From Botrimarina mediterranea (GTDB lineage Bacteria; Planctomycetota; Planctomycetia; Pirellulales; Lacipirellulaceae): DNA of 64,000 nt. Shown here one piece after another: positions 45,902-54,696 of the stretch (position 1 is its first letter; every line of letters starts with the position of its first letter). The stretch is taken from NCBI RefSeq assembly GCF_007753265.1, contig NZ_CP036349.1, forward strand, positions 5,142,861-5,206,860. The letters are read 5' to 3'. Position numbers and translations under genes: made by a program. Below the pieces are notes generated by a model that searched no databases, was not told where the DNA came from, and saw only the letters and a list, made by a program, of their open reading frames with translations.

Positions 45902-46530
45902 CCCTCCGACCCCTCGTCGAGCAGGCCGCGCAGCCGCTTGATGCCCCGCAGCCAGAGCATCCGCACCGCGCCGGACGAACGGCCCATCCGATCGCCGATC
46001 TCGGAAAAGTCGAGTCCCTCCTGATGCCGAAGGCGGATCACCTCACGGTAATCGTCCGGCAGCGAGTTGAGCATGTGCCCCAACGCGTCGGCGTTCTCGC
46101 GCCGCTGGATCGACGCCGACGGCGAATCCCCGACATGAGGCAGCTGCGAAGCGATCGCCGCGACCGACCGATCCCCCGGCCCTTGGGCGCGGTCGATCGA
46201 AACCTCACGCCGGACGTCGCGCTTCGCGGCCTTCAGATGCAGCTCGACCGCCCGCAGCAGGTTGTTCATGAGGATCCGCCGCAGCCAGCCCAAGAACTCC
46301 TCGGGGGTAGCGCCGCGGAAAGCGGGAAAGTCACGGTGGGCTTCGTAGAAGGTCTCCTGCACGACGTCCGACGAACTCACCCGCGCCCGCAGCCGATCGT
46401 CGAGCTGCGACGCGACCACGAGCTTCAGGTAGCTGGCATGCAGCTGCATGAGCTTACCGAGCGACGTCTCCGAGCCCCGCCGGGCGTCGGCTAACAGGTC
46501 AGCGGCGAGGGATCCAGAAGTGCTCGTCAT
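45898..46530 (-). CDS. ECF-type RNA polymerase sigma factor
   Basis: 210 residues. Region 2 (SSDVVQETFYEAHRDFPAFR, LGWLRRILMNNLLRAVE) and region 4 (SLPDDYREVIRLRHQEGLDF, SEIGDRMGRSSGAVRMLWLR) are clear. Its stop codon overlaps the kinase ATG by four bases, so the two are co-translated. In planctomycetes such pairs are thought to be controlled by phosphorylation rather than by an anti-sigma factor. Confidence 0.93.
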   Translation of the reverse strand: MTSTSGSLAADLLADARRGSETSLGKLMQLHASYLKLVVASQLDDRLRARVSSSDVVQETFYEAHRDFPAFRGATPEEFLGWLRRILMNNLLRAVELHLKAAKRDVRREVSIDRAQGPGDRSVAAIASQLPHVGDSPSASIQRRENADALGHMLNSLPDDYREVIRLRHQEGLDFSEIGDRMGRSSGAVRMLWLRGIKRLRGLLDEGSEG

Positions 46531-46701
46531 GAGTAGCTTCGTTCAGGAAGACACAGGCTCCAGTGGGTAAAGGCCGGCTTCCAGTTTACTCGTCACGCGG
46601 ATTTCCGTGACGGGTTTCTCCGGTTGCCGTTAAGTCGTTGCTTGCAATGCTGTTAGGAAGCGGACGAATCTCCCAAACGGCCCCCGCGGGCCCCCTTGCC
46701 G

Positions 46702-47544
46702 ATGCCCGAAGGCCATACCCTGCACCGCGTCGCCTGCGACCACACCAAGCTGTTCGCCGGGCAGCGGCTGGCGGTTTCCAGTCCTCAAGGGCGATTCGCC
46801 GACGGCGCCAGCTGGCTAACCGGGCGGCGGCTCGACCGGGTCGAAGCGGTCGGTAAGCACATTTTCTACCACTGGACGCCCAAGCAGAGACGGTCACCAA
46901 CGGGCGACCCCCCGAAAGCTCGGGGCGACATCCTCCACCTCCATTTGGGGCTCTACGGCAAGTTCCGCCTTCACCACCGCAAAGGCGCCGACCCCTGGCC
47001 CGAACCTCGCGGCGCTGTGCGATTGCGGGTTGTGGGCGACGCCGCGGCTTTCGACCTCAACGGCCCCAATCGGTGCGAACTACTCGACGCCGCCGGTTAC
47101 CAACGAGCCGTCGAGCGGCTGGGGCCCGATACTCTGCGTGACGACGCCGATCCTGACCTGGCTTGGCGCCGCATCCAGCGCAGCAAGACGTCGATCGGCG
47201 CGCTGCTCATGAACCAAGAAGTGATCGCGGGCGTCGGTAACATCTACCGCTGCGAGACGCTCCACCTCCTCGGCATCCATCCCAACCGTCCCGGCAACCA
47301 AATCAAGCCCGAGGAGTTCGACGCCCTCTGGGACAAACTCATCGAGTTGATGCGGATCGGCGTGAAGCACAATCGCATCATCATCGCCGACCCTGCCGAG
47401 ATCGGGAAACCTCGCAGTCGGATGACGCGCGACGAGCGGCTGCGAATCTACAAGAAGCCCACTTGCCCCGATTGCGGCGGCGGGATCGACGCTTGGACGA
47501 TGGCGGGCAGGAAGGTGTTCGCCTGCTCGAACTGCCAGGAGTGA
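46702..47544 (+). CDS. Fpg/Nei-family DNA glycosylase
   Basis: 280 residues from the ATG at 46702; the TTG six bases earlier would place Met-Pro ahead of the catalytic Pro2, so it is rejected. MPEGHTLHRVACDHTKLF has the catalytic Pro-Glu of endonuclease VIII/Nei-type enzymes. The H2TH region (SSKTSIGALLMNQEVIAGVG in part: LLMNQEVIAGVGNIYRCE) and the zinc finger (CPDCGGGIDAW with CSNC) are complete. It removes oxidised bases from DNA. The DUF3253 gene follows after four bases. Confidence 0.93.
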   Translation: MPEGHTLHRVACDHTKLFAGQRLAVSSPQGRFADGASWLTGRRLDRVEAVGKHIFYHWTPKQRRSPTGDPPKARGDILHLHLGLYGKFRLHHRKGADPWPEPRGAVRLRVVGDAAAFDLNGPNRCELLDAAGYQRAVERLGPDTLRDDADPDLAWRRIQRSKTSIGALLMNQEVIAGVGNIYRCETLHLLGIHPNRPGNQIKPEEFDALWDKLIELMRIGVKHNRIIIADPAEIGKPRSRMTRDERLRIYKKPTCPDCGGGIDAWTMAGRKVFACSNCQE

Positions 47545-47548
47545 GGGC

Positions 47549-47800
47549 ATGGACACAAGCGCGTCGATCGAGGAGGCCATCCTGTCGCTGCTCAGCCAGC
47601 GCGTCCCTGGCAAGACCATCTGTCCCTCCGAGCCCGCTCGCCAAGTCCGCCCCGACAATTGGCGGCGACTCATGGAAGCCACCAGAGCCGTCGCGGCCCA
47701 ACTTGCAAGCCAGGGACGAATCGAAGTGACACAGCGTGGCCAGGTCATCGATATCACTTCGGCGCGGGGACCCGTGCGCCTGCGGCTGCCGCGGGAATAG
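47549..47800 (+). CDS. DUF3253 protein
   Basis: 83 residues with the DUF3253 pattern: IEEAILSLLSQRVPGKTICP, SEPARQVRPDNWRRLM and VAAQLASQGRIEVTQRGQVI. It is predicted to be a small winged-helix-like protein of unknown function. Co-transcribed with the glycosylase gene. Confidence 0.88.
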   Translation: MDTSASIEEAILSLLSQRVPGKTICPSEPARQVRPDNWRRLMEATRAVAAQLASQGRIEVTQRGQVIDITSARGPVRLRLPRE

Positions 47801-47847
47801 ACTTACCCGCTTGTGCAAAGCCGTGTCGCGGTGTCCCTTAGAAGCCG

Positions 47848-50800
47848 ATGGTGAACACCCAATCACCCGCCGACCCCTTCGCCGCGTTCCACGAGCCGAC
47901 CCGCACGTGGTTCGCCGAGGCCTTCCCCGCGCCGACCCGCGCCCAGCAACTCGCTTGGCCGGCGATCGCGTCGGGCGAGAGCACGCTGCTGCTCGCGCCG
48001 ACGGGCTCGGGCAAAACGCTCGCGGCGTTCTTGGCGGCGCTCGATCGGTTGATGTTCACTCCACGGGCGAGCAGCAATTCATCTGCAGGAGGCGCCTCCG
48101 ACGCCGATAACGCGCTCCATTCCGTCCGACGACGCAGCGCGAAATCCGCGTCTGGAGACGCCTCCCACAACAAGACGAAGCCGAAGCGCGGCGTCCGCGT
48201 CCTCTACATCTCGCCCCTCAAAGCGCTCGGCGTCGATATCGACCGCAACCTCCGCGCCCCGATCGCCGGCATGCGCGCCGTTGCGGGTCGCTTGGGCGCC
48301 GACTACCACGAGCCCACCGTCGCCATCCGCACCGGCGACACCGACCAACGCGAACGGGCCCGCATCCTCCGCGATCCCCCCGACGTATTGATTACGACGC
48401 CCGAGTCGCTCTACCTGATGCTCACGGGCAAGGCGCGCGAGATCCTCACCAGCGTGGAGACCGTCATCATCGACGAGATCCACGTGATGGTCCCCACCAA
48501 GCGCGGCGTCCACCTCTTCCTAACGCTTGAGCGATTAGAACGCTTACGCCGCCTTGAGAGCCCCCGACACAAGTCGGGGGAGGAAGCGCACCAACCGCTC
48601 CAACGCATCGGCCTCTCCGCCACGCAACGCCCGCTCGACGAGATCGCCCGCCTCCTCGGCGGCGCCGAAGCGACGACCAACCCCGACGAGCCCGTCCGCC
48701 CGCGGCCGGTGCGGATCGTCGACGCCACCGAGCCGAAGCGTTTCGAGCTGCGCGTCGAGATGCCCGTCGAAGAGATGGCGAAGCAACTCGCGCCGAAGTA
48801 CGAGCAACTGGGTGGCAGCGTCGGCGGCGCCGACGACGCTTGGCCGAGTATGGCCGCCAACCTGAACGGCGCTAGTCCGAATGGCGAACCGCCCCGCGAC
48901 CCGCCACGATTCGACGGCGCGGCGATGGCGCCTTCGGCGCCGAGCATCTGGCCCGCGATCCACCCGCGGCTCTTGGAGCTGATCCGCGCGCACCGCTCGA
49001 CGATGATCTTCGTCAACAGCCGGCGACTCGCCGAACGCCTGGCGTCGGCGATCAACGAGTTGGCGAACGAAGAACTCCAAGCGAAGCACGCCGAAGCCGT
49101 CGAGAACGGCGCGACGCCCGAACATTTCTCGCCCGTAGAAATCTGCCTCGCTCACCACGGCAGCATCTCCAAAGAAGCCCGGGCCGACATCGAGGACCGT
49201 CTCAAACGCGGCGCGCTACCGGCGATTGTTGCGACGAGTTCCTTGGAACTCGGCATCGACATGGGCGCGGTGGATCTCGTGATCCAGATCGAAGCCCCGC
49301 CGACCATCGCTTCGGGCATCCAGCGCATCGGCCGCAGCGGCCGCGGCGTGAACCTCCTATCGAGCGGCGTCATCTTCCCTAAGTACCGCGGCGACCTTCT
49401 AGCCTGCGCCGGCGCAACGGGACGGATGCTCAAAGGACATGTCGAAGAGACCTTTTACCCACGCAACCCGCTCGACTTGCTGGCCCAACAACTCGTCGCG
49501 ATGGTCGATGAGGACGGCACGGGAGTCGACGAACTCTACTGCACGGTCCGCGGCGCCGCGCCGTACGCCGATCTACCACGCACGTCATTCGAAGGCGTGC
49601 TCGACTTGCTCTCGGGCCGTTACCCCTCCGACGAGTTCGCCGAGCTGCGCCCGCGGCTCACTTGGGACCGTCTCGGTGGAACGGTGTCGCCGCGCAAGGG
49701 CGCGCAGCGGCTCGCGATCCTCAACGGCGGCACGATTCCTGATCGCGGTTTGTATGGTGTGTTCCTCGTCGGCGACGGCCCGGGCGGCACGGGCGGCAGC
49801 CGCGTCGGCGAACTCGACGAGGAGATGGTTTTTGAGACCCACCCCGGCGACATCTTCTTGCTCGGCGCGAGCAGTTGGCGCGTCCTCGAAATCACCAAGG
49901 ACCGCGTCCTCGTGGCGCCGGCGCCGGGCGAGCCGGGCAAGATGCCCTTCTGGCGCGGCGAGGGCCCAGGACGGCCGCTCGAGTTCGGCAAGGCGATCGG
50001 CGAGCTCGCCCGTGAACTGACGCAGACGCTCCGCAAGGACGGTGACGACGCGGCGACCGACCGCCTCGTCGCTAAGCACGCGCTCGATAACGAAGCGGCG
50101 ACGCATCTCGTCCGCTACTTGCAAGACCAGGCCGACGCCACCGGCGAGCCGCCGACCGACCGCTCGATCATCATCGAGGCGTTTCTCGACGAGATCGGCG
50201 ACTGGCGCATCTGCATCCTCTCCCCCTTCGGCGCGCGGGTCCACGCGCCGTGGGCCATCGCCGTCGCCGCGCGGCTACGCGAAGAAGAACTCGGCGAGGT
50301 CGATTACAGCTGGACCGACGACGGCATGATCTTTCGTTTGCCCGAATCGCCCCAGCCGCCGCCGACTGAGCTCTTCCTGCCGCGCGCCGATGAGGTCGAG
50401 GACCGCGTCACGTCGCAGCTCGGCTCGACGGCGATGTTCGCCGCGAGATTCCGAGAGAACGCCGCCCGCGCGCTGCTGCTGCCCAAGCAACAGCCCGGCA
50501 AACGGCAGCCGCTCTGGATGCAGCGCCGCAAGTCGGCCGACCTGCTCGCCGTAGCGTCGCGTTACCCCAGCTTCCCGATCCTGCTCGAGACGTACCGCGA
50601 ATGCCTGCGTGACGTGTTTGACCTGCCGGGGCTCGTATCGCTGCTGCGCGACGTTGAGAGGCGGGTCGTGCGGGTCGAGACCGTCGAGTCGCAACAGCCG
50701 TCGCCCTTCGCGTCGTCGCTGCTCTTCAACTACGTCGGCAATTTTATTTACGAAGGCGACGCGCCACTCGCCGAACGCCGCGCGGCCGCGCTCGCGCTCG

Positions 50801-52740
50801 ACCACGCCCAGTTGCGTGAGCTCTTGGGCGGCGCCGAGCTGCGTGAGCTGCTCGACGGCGACACCATCGATCAGCTCGGGCTCGAACTCCAAAAGCTCGC
50901 CGACCCCTACTGCCGCCACATCGACGCGGTGCACGACCTACTACTCTCGCTCGGCGACCTGACGGCCGACGAGCTCTGGGCGCGCTGCGACCACGAAGCG
51001 GTGACGCGTAGCGACCTCGAGACGTGGCTCGCCGAGCTAAACGACACCCGCCGCATTATCGCGGTGCGGATCGCCGGCGAAGCGCGCTACGCCGCCAGCG
51101 AAGACGCAGCCCGTCTCCGCGACGCCCTTGGCGTCAACCCGCCCGCTGGTCTGCCCGGGGCGTTTCTGGAACGTGTCGCCGATCCCGTCGGCGATCTCGT
51201 GTCGCGCTACGCAAGAACGCACGCGCCGTTCTCCGCCGCCGACGTGGCCCGGCGACTCGGCCTCGGCGAGGCTGTAGTCCGGGCGGCGCTCGAACGCTTG
51301 CGTGACGTCGGCCGCGTCGTCGAAGGCGAGTTTGTCCCCGGCCGTCGCGGCCGTGAGTGGTGCGACGCCACGGTGCTCCGCACCATCAAACGCCGATCGC
51401 TCGCCAAGCTCCGCAAGGAGGTCGAAGCCGTCCCGCCCGAGGCGCTCGCGCGGTTCCTCCCCGTGTGGCAAGGCGTCACGCAGCCGCGCAAGGGGCTCGA
51501 CGGCGTCCTCGACGCGATCGAACAACTCCAAGGCGCGCCGCTCCCAGCGAGTGACCTCGAGCGCGAGGTTCTGCCGAGCCGCGTCAAGGAGTACCGCGCG
51601 GGGTTGCTCGACGAGCTCTTCCTCGCCGGCGAGATCGTCTGGCAAGGCGTCGATAGCCTCGGGCAGAGCGACGGCCGCATCGCGCTCTACCTGACGGATC
51701 AGTACGCTCTGCTTGGCAGACTTCCAATTCCCGCCGACGACACCGAAGACGCCCTCGAACGCAAGGTGCGCGAATTGCTCGCCGAGCGTGGGGCGCTCTT
51801 CTTCGACGAGATCGCCCGCGCGACCAAAGAGTTCCCCAATGACGTGCTCGCGGCGTTGTGGCGCCTCGTGTGGCGCGGCGAAGTGACCAACGACACGCTA
51901 GCGCCGCTTCGGGCGCTGGTTGCTCAATCGGCGAGCGCGTCCAAGGAAGTCGTCGGCGCCAACTCCAAGCGTGGGCGCACCGGCTTCCGTTCGCGTCGGC
52001 GGCAACGCATCCCCGGCGCCGACGGGCGCTGGTCACTGCTCGCCCGCTTCCACGGCGGCGTCACTTCGACCGAGCGTCTCGCCGCCCTCGCCGCACAGCT
52101 CGTCGAACGCCACGGCGTGCTGACGCGCGACCAGATCGCCCGCGAGCAAATCGAAGGGGGCTTCTCCGCCGTTTACCCCGTGCTCAAGGCGATGGAGGAA
52201 GCGGGCAAGGTGCGCCGCGGTTACTTCGTCGATGGGCAAGGGGGCGCCCAGTTCGCCGCGCCGGGCGCCGATGAACTCTTGCGTTCGCGCCCGCGCGAAG
52301 ACGAGCCGCCGACCTTCGTGCTAGCCGCGACCGACCCGGCCAACCCGTACGGCGTCGCCCTCCCGTGGCCCCCGCCGCCCGGCGGCGACGAAGCCGGCAA
52401 ACCCCAGCGCGCCGCCGGTTGCCGGGTCGTGCTCTGCGACGGGCAGGCGCTCGGTTACCTCAACAAGACGGGCCAGTCACTCACGACGTTCCTCGCCGAA
52501 GCCGAGCCCGACCGCGGGTACCAAGCGCTGCAACTCGCCAAAGCCCTCGCCGCCCGCGCGCGAGAGCAGCGTTCCATCCTGCTCACCAAAATCGATGGCG
52601 GTTCGGCGATCGCCTCGCCGCTCGCGCCGGTGCTAGCAAAGGCCGGCTTCGTCGCCACCACCCGCGGCATGCTCTGCCGCAGCGAGTTCATGGCGGGAAC
52701 GAAGCGCGTCCCCTACGGCGCGAAGCCCAAATCGTCTTGA
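47848..52740 (+). CDS. lhr: Lhr-family DEAD/DEAH-box helicase
   Basis: 1630 residues. Motif I LLLAPTGSGKTLAAF (near 53), motif II VIIDEIHVMVPTKRG, motif III LSATQRPLDEIARLLGG, motif IV-V region (TSSLELGIDMGAVDLVIQIE) and motif VI QRIGRSGRG are all present, followed by the Lhr winged-helix/core and a long C-terminal extension as in bacterial Lhr. The enzyme is a 3'-5' helicase in DNA repair. Odd: between motif I and the ISPLKAL segment, residues about 79-108 (SSAGGASDADNALHSVRRRS) are encoded by a complete PR-B palindrome, in frame. A second small palindrome at 48561 encodes SPRHKSGEE. The stop codon TGA is the first three bases of PR-A copy 3. Confidence 0.93.
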   Translation: MVNTQSPADPFAAFHEPTRTWFAEAFPAPTRAQQLAWPAIASGESTLLLAPTGSGKTLAAFLAALDRLMFTPRASSNSSAGGASDADNALHSVRRRSAKSASGDASHNKTKPKRGVRVLYISPLKALGVDIDRNLRAPIAGMRAVAGRLGADYHEPTVAIRTGDTDQRERARILRDPPDVLITTPESLYLMLTGKAREILTSVETVIIDEIHVMVPTKRGVHLFLTLERLERLRRLESPRHKSGEEAHQPLQRIGLSATQRPLDEIARLLGGAEATTNPDEPVRPRPVRIVDATEPKRFELRVEMPVEEMAKQLAPKYEQLGGSVGGADDAWPSMAANLNGASPNGEPPRDPPRFDGAAMAPSAPSIWPAIHPRLLELIRAHRSTMIFVNSRRLAERLASAINELANEELQAKHAEAVENGATPEHFSPVEICLAHHGSISKEARADIEDRLKRGALPAIVATSSLELGIDMGAVDLVIQIEAPPTIASGIQRIGRSGRGVNLLSSGVIFPKYRGDLLACAGATGRMLKGHVEETFYPRNPLDLLAQQLVAMVDEDGTGVDELYCTVRGAAPYADLPRTSFEGVLDLLSGRYPSDEFAELRPRLTWDRLGGTVSPRKGAQRLAILNGGTIPDRGLYGVFLVGDGPGGTGGSRVGELDEEMVFETHPGDIFLLGASSWRVLEITKDRVLVAPAPGEPGKMPFWRGEGPGRPLEFGKAIGELARELTQTLRKDGDDAATDRLVAKHALDNEAATHLVRYLQDQADATGEPPTDRSIIIEAFLDEIGDWRICILSPFGARVHAPWAIAVAARLREEELGEVDYSWTDDGMIFRLPESPQPPPTELFLPRADEVEDRVTSQLGSTAMFAARFRENAARALLLPKQQPGKRQPLWMQRRKSADLLAVASRYPSFPILLETYRECLRDVFDLPGLVSLLRDVERRVVRVETVESQQPSPFASSLLFNYVGNFIYEGDAPLAERRAAALALDHAQLRELLGGAELRELLDGDTIDQLGLELQKLADPYCRHIDAVHDLLLSLGDLTADELWARCDHEAVTRSDLETWLAELNDTRRIIAVRIAGEARYAASEDAARLRDALGVNPPAGLPGAFLERVADPVGDLVSRYARTHAPFSAADVARRLGLGEAVVRAALERLRDVGRVVEGEFVPGRRGREWCDATVLRTIKRRSLAKLRKEVEAVPPEALARFLPVWQGVTQPRKGLDGVLDAIEQLQGAPLPASDLEREVLPSRVKEYRAGLLDELFLAGEIVWQGVDSLGQSDGRIALYLTDQYALLGRLPIPADDTEDALERKVRELLAERGALFFDEIARATKEFPNDVLAALWRLVWRGEVTNDTLAPLRALVAQSASASKEVVGANSKRGRTGFRSRRRQRIPGADGRWSLLARFHGGVTSTERLAALAAQLVERHGVLTRDQIAREQIEGGFSAVYPVLKAMEEAGKVRRGYFVDGQGGAQFAAPGADELLRSRPREDEPPTFVLAATDPANPYGVALPWPPPPGGDEAGKPQRAAGCRVVLCDGQALGYLNKTGQSLTTFLAEAEPDRGYQALQLAKALAARAREQRSILLTKIDGGSAIASPLAPVLAKAGFVATTRGMLCRSEFMAGTKRVPYGAKPKSS
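48083..48171. repeat. PR-B palindrome, copy 7, inside the helicase gene
   Basis: CTGCAGGAGGCGCCTCCGAC at the left and CGTCTGGAGACGCCTCCCAC at the right match PR-B arms elsewhere, with the usual spacing. No stop codon results, so the element adds about 30 residues to the protein. Confidence 0.85.
48561..48580. repeat. Short coding palindrome CCCCCGAC..GTCGGGGG
   Basis: Eight-bp arms around ACAA within the helicase gene, between the DEIH motif and motif III. Confidence 0.5.
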
Positions 52741-52808
52741 GCCGTCGGCGCTAGCCGCGGGTTGTGTACCGTTCCGTGGCGCCACCCGCGGCTAGCGCCG
52801 ACGGCTCA
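52738..52808. repeat. PR-A palindrome, copy 3, supplies a stop codon
   Basis: Arms TGAGCCGTCGGCGCTAGCCG and CGGCTAGCGCCGACGGCTCA, perfect over 25 bp. Its first three bases are the helicase stop codon TGA. Confidence 0.88.
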
Positions 52809-52954
52809 CATTTGCGCTGCTAGCGGCGCCGCCATCGCCCTCGCTGTTGGAGCAATCCTCAAGGTCTCGCCAACCGGACCCGATCACAGAGGGATAGGAC
52901 GCGTCGCCTGCGGCGCCCCTGCGCCTTCTGTCTCCCGAGGATCGGGACCGAGCC

Positions 52955-53842
52955 ATGACCGACCCGTACGTTACGTTCGACACGTTCTCCCTCGGGGACA
53001 ACGCGGCTGAGCCCGCCCCCGCGCCGGCCGCCCCGCGTCCGTCGCTGCTAGCGAAGCTGCCGCGCGTCGCGCCGACTTCGACGCCGACGCGTCCGAAGCC
53101 GATCCAGCGCTTCGACGCCGCCGAGTCGCCCTTGCATGGCGTGCACCTCGGCGAGTCGGGCGCCGATCTAGCCATGGCGGGTTCGGCAATCGGCGTGAGC
53201 CCAGTCGAGCGCCGCCCGTCGCCGACCAATCCCGCGGCGACGCTCCGCATCGATACGGTGTCCCCGACGTCCTTCGACGACGAAGAGCCCGCCGCCAGCC
53301 GGCCTTCACCGGCGCCCATCGCAACCGCTCAACTGGCAGCGCAGCCGACCGCCGAGGTCGTCGTCGATGACCCCTGGGCTTCGTGGCTGCTGAACCTCGA
53401 ATCGGCGATCGTTCCTTATTCGCGCGTCATCGTGCTCGCCGCGGTGATCGCCGCGATGGGCCTGACGGTCGTGCTCCTGCGCGGGGGCACGAAGACGACT
53501 TCCGACGTGAACGTCGCGCCGCAAGTCTCGACCGATGGCGCCGACGACTCGCTGGTCTCGGCGAGCGTCTTTGGTTCGTCGGCGAATAGCACTGCTTCGT
53601 CGTGGCCCACGTCTGTCGCGACACAGCCCGCCGGCGATCTGCGTCCCATCGACGCGCCGTCCAGCGCGACGCCCTCGACGTCGATGGCGACCACCACGAC
53701 GCCGATCGCCTCGGCCGCGGGCCCCGCTTCGGCATGGCGTGGACCCGCTGGCGCGAAACTCACGGGCCAAGTCCTCCCGGCGGATGATAACCACGTCGAA
53801 GTCGCCGAAGTCCCCGCCTACCCGCCGACAACGACCCGATGA
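52955..53842 (+). CDS. Single-TM Pro/Ala-rich protein of the PEP-CTERM-like locus
   Basis: 295 residues, no recognised domain. Residues 1-150 are Pro/Ala/Ser-rich and probably disordered; one TM helix (YSRVIVLAAVIAAMGLTVVL) near 163 is followed by a Ser/Thr-rich extracytoplasmic half. Its end overlaps the ATG of the next gene by four bases, so it is translated with the ATPase-like gene. By position it may be a membrane anchor or chain-length-type partner; this is inference. Confidence 0.65.
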   Translation: MTDPYVTFDTFSLGDNAAEPAPAPAAPRPSLLAKLPRVAPTSTPTRPKPIQRFDAAESPLHGVHLGESGADLAMAGSAIGVSPVERRPSPTNPAATLRIDTVSPTSFDDEEPAASRPSPAPIATAQLAAQPTAEVVVDDPWASWLLNLESAIVPYSRVIVLAAVIAAMGLTVVLLRGGTKTTSDVNVAPQVSTDGADDSLVSASVFGSSANSTASSWPTSVATQPAGDLRPIDAPSSATPSTSMATTTTPIASAAGPASAWRGPAGAKLTGQVLPADDNHVEVAEVPAYPPTTTR

Positions 53843-54666
53843 CCAGCACCGACCGCGCGTTCATCGCCGCTCTGCAGAAAGCCAACGCCACGGCGCCGGC
53901 GCTCGGCGGGCCGCATTTCGCCGCGCCGGCGACGCCCCCCGCCGCTAAATCGATCGCCGCCAAGCCGATCGCCACGAAGCAGGCCGCGCCGCTGTCGCAG
54001 CACCTGGCGCGACGCCGCACGCCCGCGCTCGCGCCGGCGGCGCCGACCTCCGCGCCTGCGGCAAACGGTCCGTTTGCCGCCGCGCTCGAAGTTGAGACGC
54101 TGAGCTGGCCCGCGGTCGCGCAGCAGCTCGCCCACGCCGGGCGTGAAGGACTCGTCGAGTTGCTCTCGACCCTCGCACACCGTAAGCCCGAGGCGGCGCC
54201 CCAGGTCGCGATCGTAGGCGCCAAGCCCAGCGTCGGCGCCACGACGCTGCTCCTCGCCCTGGCCCGCGTCGTCGGCAGCGTCGGTGGCTCGACCGCGATC
54301 CTTGATCTCACCGCCGATGGCGCTGCGTCGCAACTCGGCGTCCGTCGGGGCGCCCAGCCGCGGGCGGCTTCGATCGATGACCTCGCCATCCATAGCCGCG
54401 AGGACCAGCTGTCGGTCATCGCCCTCGGCTCAAGTGCGACCACGACCTCCGTCGCTGACGCTTGCGCGCGGCTAGCGGCGTCGCACGAGCTGGTGCTCAT
54501 CGACGCGGGCGGCCCTCACAGCGCCGCGTCGCTGCGGGACTCCGGCGTGCAGACGCTGCTCGCCGACACGACGCCGTTCGACGAGCGAGCGATCGCCGCC
54601 GCGCAAGCCGAGCTCGCCGCTCTGGATATCGCCGGGGTCGTCGAGACCTTTGCTCCCTTCGCCTGA
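53839..54666 (+). CDS. MinD/CpsD-like NTPase with altered Walker A
   Basis: 275 residues. Residues about 110-270 resemble MinD/ParA and XrtA-associated tyrosine autokinases: VAIVGAKPSVGATTLLLALA (Walker A region), STAILDLTADG (A') and SHELVLIDAGG (B). The P-loop reads GAKPSVGATT, with Ala where the conserved Lys of GKT/GKS should be, so ATP hydrolysis may be lost. The N-terminal 100 residues are Pro/Ala-rich. No Tyr-rich tail is present. Sandwiched between a TM protein and an ExeA-like ATPase. Confidence 0.75.
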   Translation: MTSTDRAFIAALQKANATAPALGGPHFAAPATPPAAKSIAAKPIATKQAAPLSQHLARRRTPALAPAAPTSAPAANGPFAAALEVETLSWPAVAQQLAHAGREGLVELLSTLAHRKPEAAPQVAIVGAKPSVGATTLLLALARVVGSVGGSTAILDLTADGAASQLGVRRGAQPRAASIDDLAIHSREDQLSVIALGSSATTTSVADACARLAASHELVLIDAGGPHSAASLRDSGVQTLLADTTPFDERAIAAAQAELAALDIAGVVETFAPFA

Positions 54667-54696
54667 CGCCTCGCGCGTCGGACCACCGGTTCCACT

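Noticed and set aside
48061..48190. Possible intergenic gap or frameshift in the helicase caused by the repeat
   Set aside because: The frame stays open through the palindrome and the helicase motifs on both sides are in the same frame.
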